NCBI GenBank assembly: GCA_021813155.1
Contig: JAKALK010000002.1
Coordinates: 1-30,816 of the forward strand
From: a bacterium
Lineage (GTDB): Bacteria; Patescibacteriota; Minisyncoccia; UBA6257; 2-01-FULL-56-20
Direction of reading: 5' to 3'
DNA: 30,816 nucleotides
Shown in pieces: positions 30,810 to 30,816 of the stretch. The notes under the pieces were generated by a model that saw only the letters and a program-made list of their open reading frames with translations, did not search any database and was not told the DNA's origin. Every line of letters starts with the position of its first letter. Position 1 is the stretch's first letter. The translations under genes and the position numbers were made by a program.

Positions 30810-30816
30810 AGATCGG
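30810..30816. other. Probable Illumina adapter remnant at the contig end
   Basis: The last seven bases are AGATCGG, identical to the first seven bases of the common Illumina adapter. Homology of the coding frame with paralogue 1 continues to the base before it. Confidence 0.55.

Overview
The window reads as a chromosomal segment of a Candidate Phyla Radiation bacterium (Patescibacteria, most likely Parcubacteria). This is inferred from compact AT-rich genes that mostly lack Shine-Dalgarno sequences, a cluster of class III prepilins next to pilB/pilC, a shortened HrcA, and a tandem pair of cysteine-rich proteins of a type I associate with Parcubacteria. No 16S rRNA or ribosomal protein gene is present, so the placement is not proven. 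There is no CRISPR array, insertion sequence or integrase.

Layout. 1-5.6 kb (minus strand): a carbohydrate locus with two GH130 enzymes, a GT4 glycosyltransferase fused to a helical C-terminal domain, and a GH100-like (alpha/alpha)6 glycosidase. A small membrane protein gene sits inside the locus. 5.6 kb: tRNA-Lys(TTT). 5.8-11 kb (minus): the heat-shock cluster hrcA-grpE-dnaK-membrane protein-dnaJ, with a CIRCE-like operator that encloses the -35 box of the hrcA promoter. 11.0-11.3 kb: a 51-residue zinc-ribbon gene and corA read from overlapping divergent promoters. 11.3-15.6 kb (plus): corA, cysS, dnaB, recR. 15.6-17.7 kb: an orphan membrane microprotein, ychF and an orphan 215-residue protein. 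17.9-24 kb (minus): a type IV pilus or pseudopilus assembly operon (pilB, pilC, four minor prepilins, one of them carrying a seven-bladed beta-propeller) followed by a separately promoted major pilin. 24-27.8 kb: a PEBP-family protein, a small conserved protein, an orphan membrane protein, a PD-(D/E)XK nuclease, an orphan 62-residue protein and an ROK kinase. 27.9-30.8 kb: the two cysteine-rich paralogues. The last 7 bases match the start of the common Illumina adapter, so the right edge is probably a contig end.

The clearest genome-scale pattern is that there appear to be two modes of translation initiation. Many conserved genes have a -10 box ending only 6-8 nt before the start codon, which predicts leaderless or nearly leaderless mRNAs. 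Six orphan genes (51-253 residues) instead carry strong Shine-Dalgarno sequences, and five of the six have a terminator-like hairpin or intrinsic terminator directly downstream (the sixth shares one).

The carbohydrate genes plausibly form one build-and-recycle pathway for a mannose- or glucose-containing polymer. The chaperone genes form one HrcA-controlled stress regulon. The pil genes supply the motor, platform, tip complex and shaft of a surface filament.
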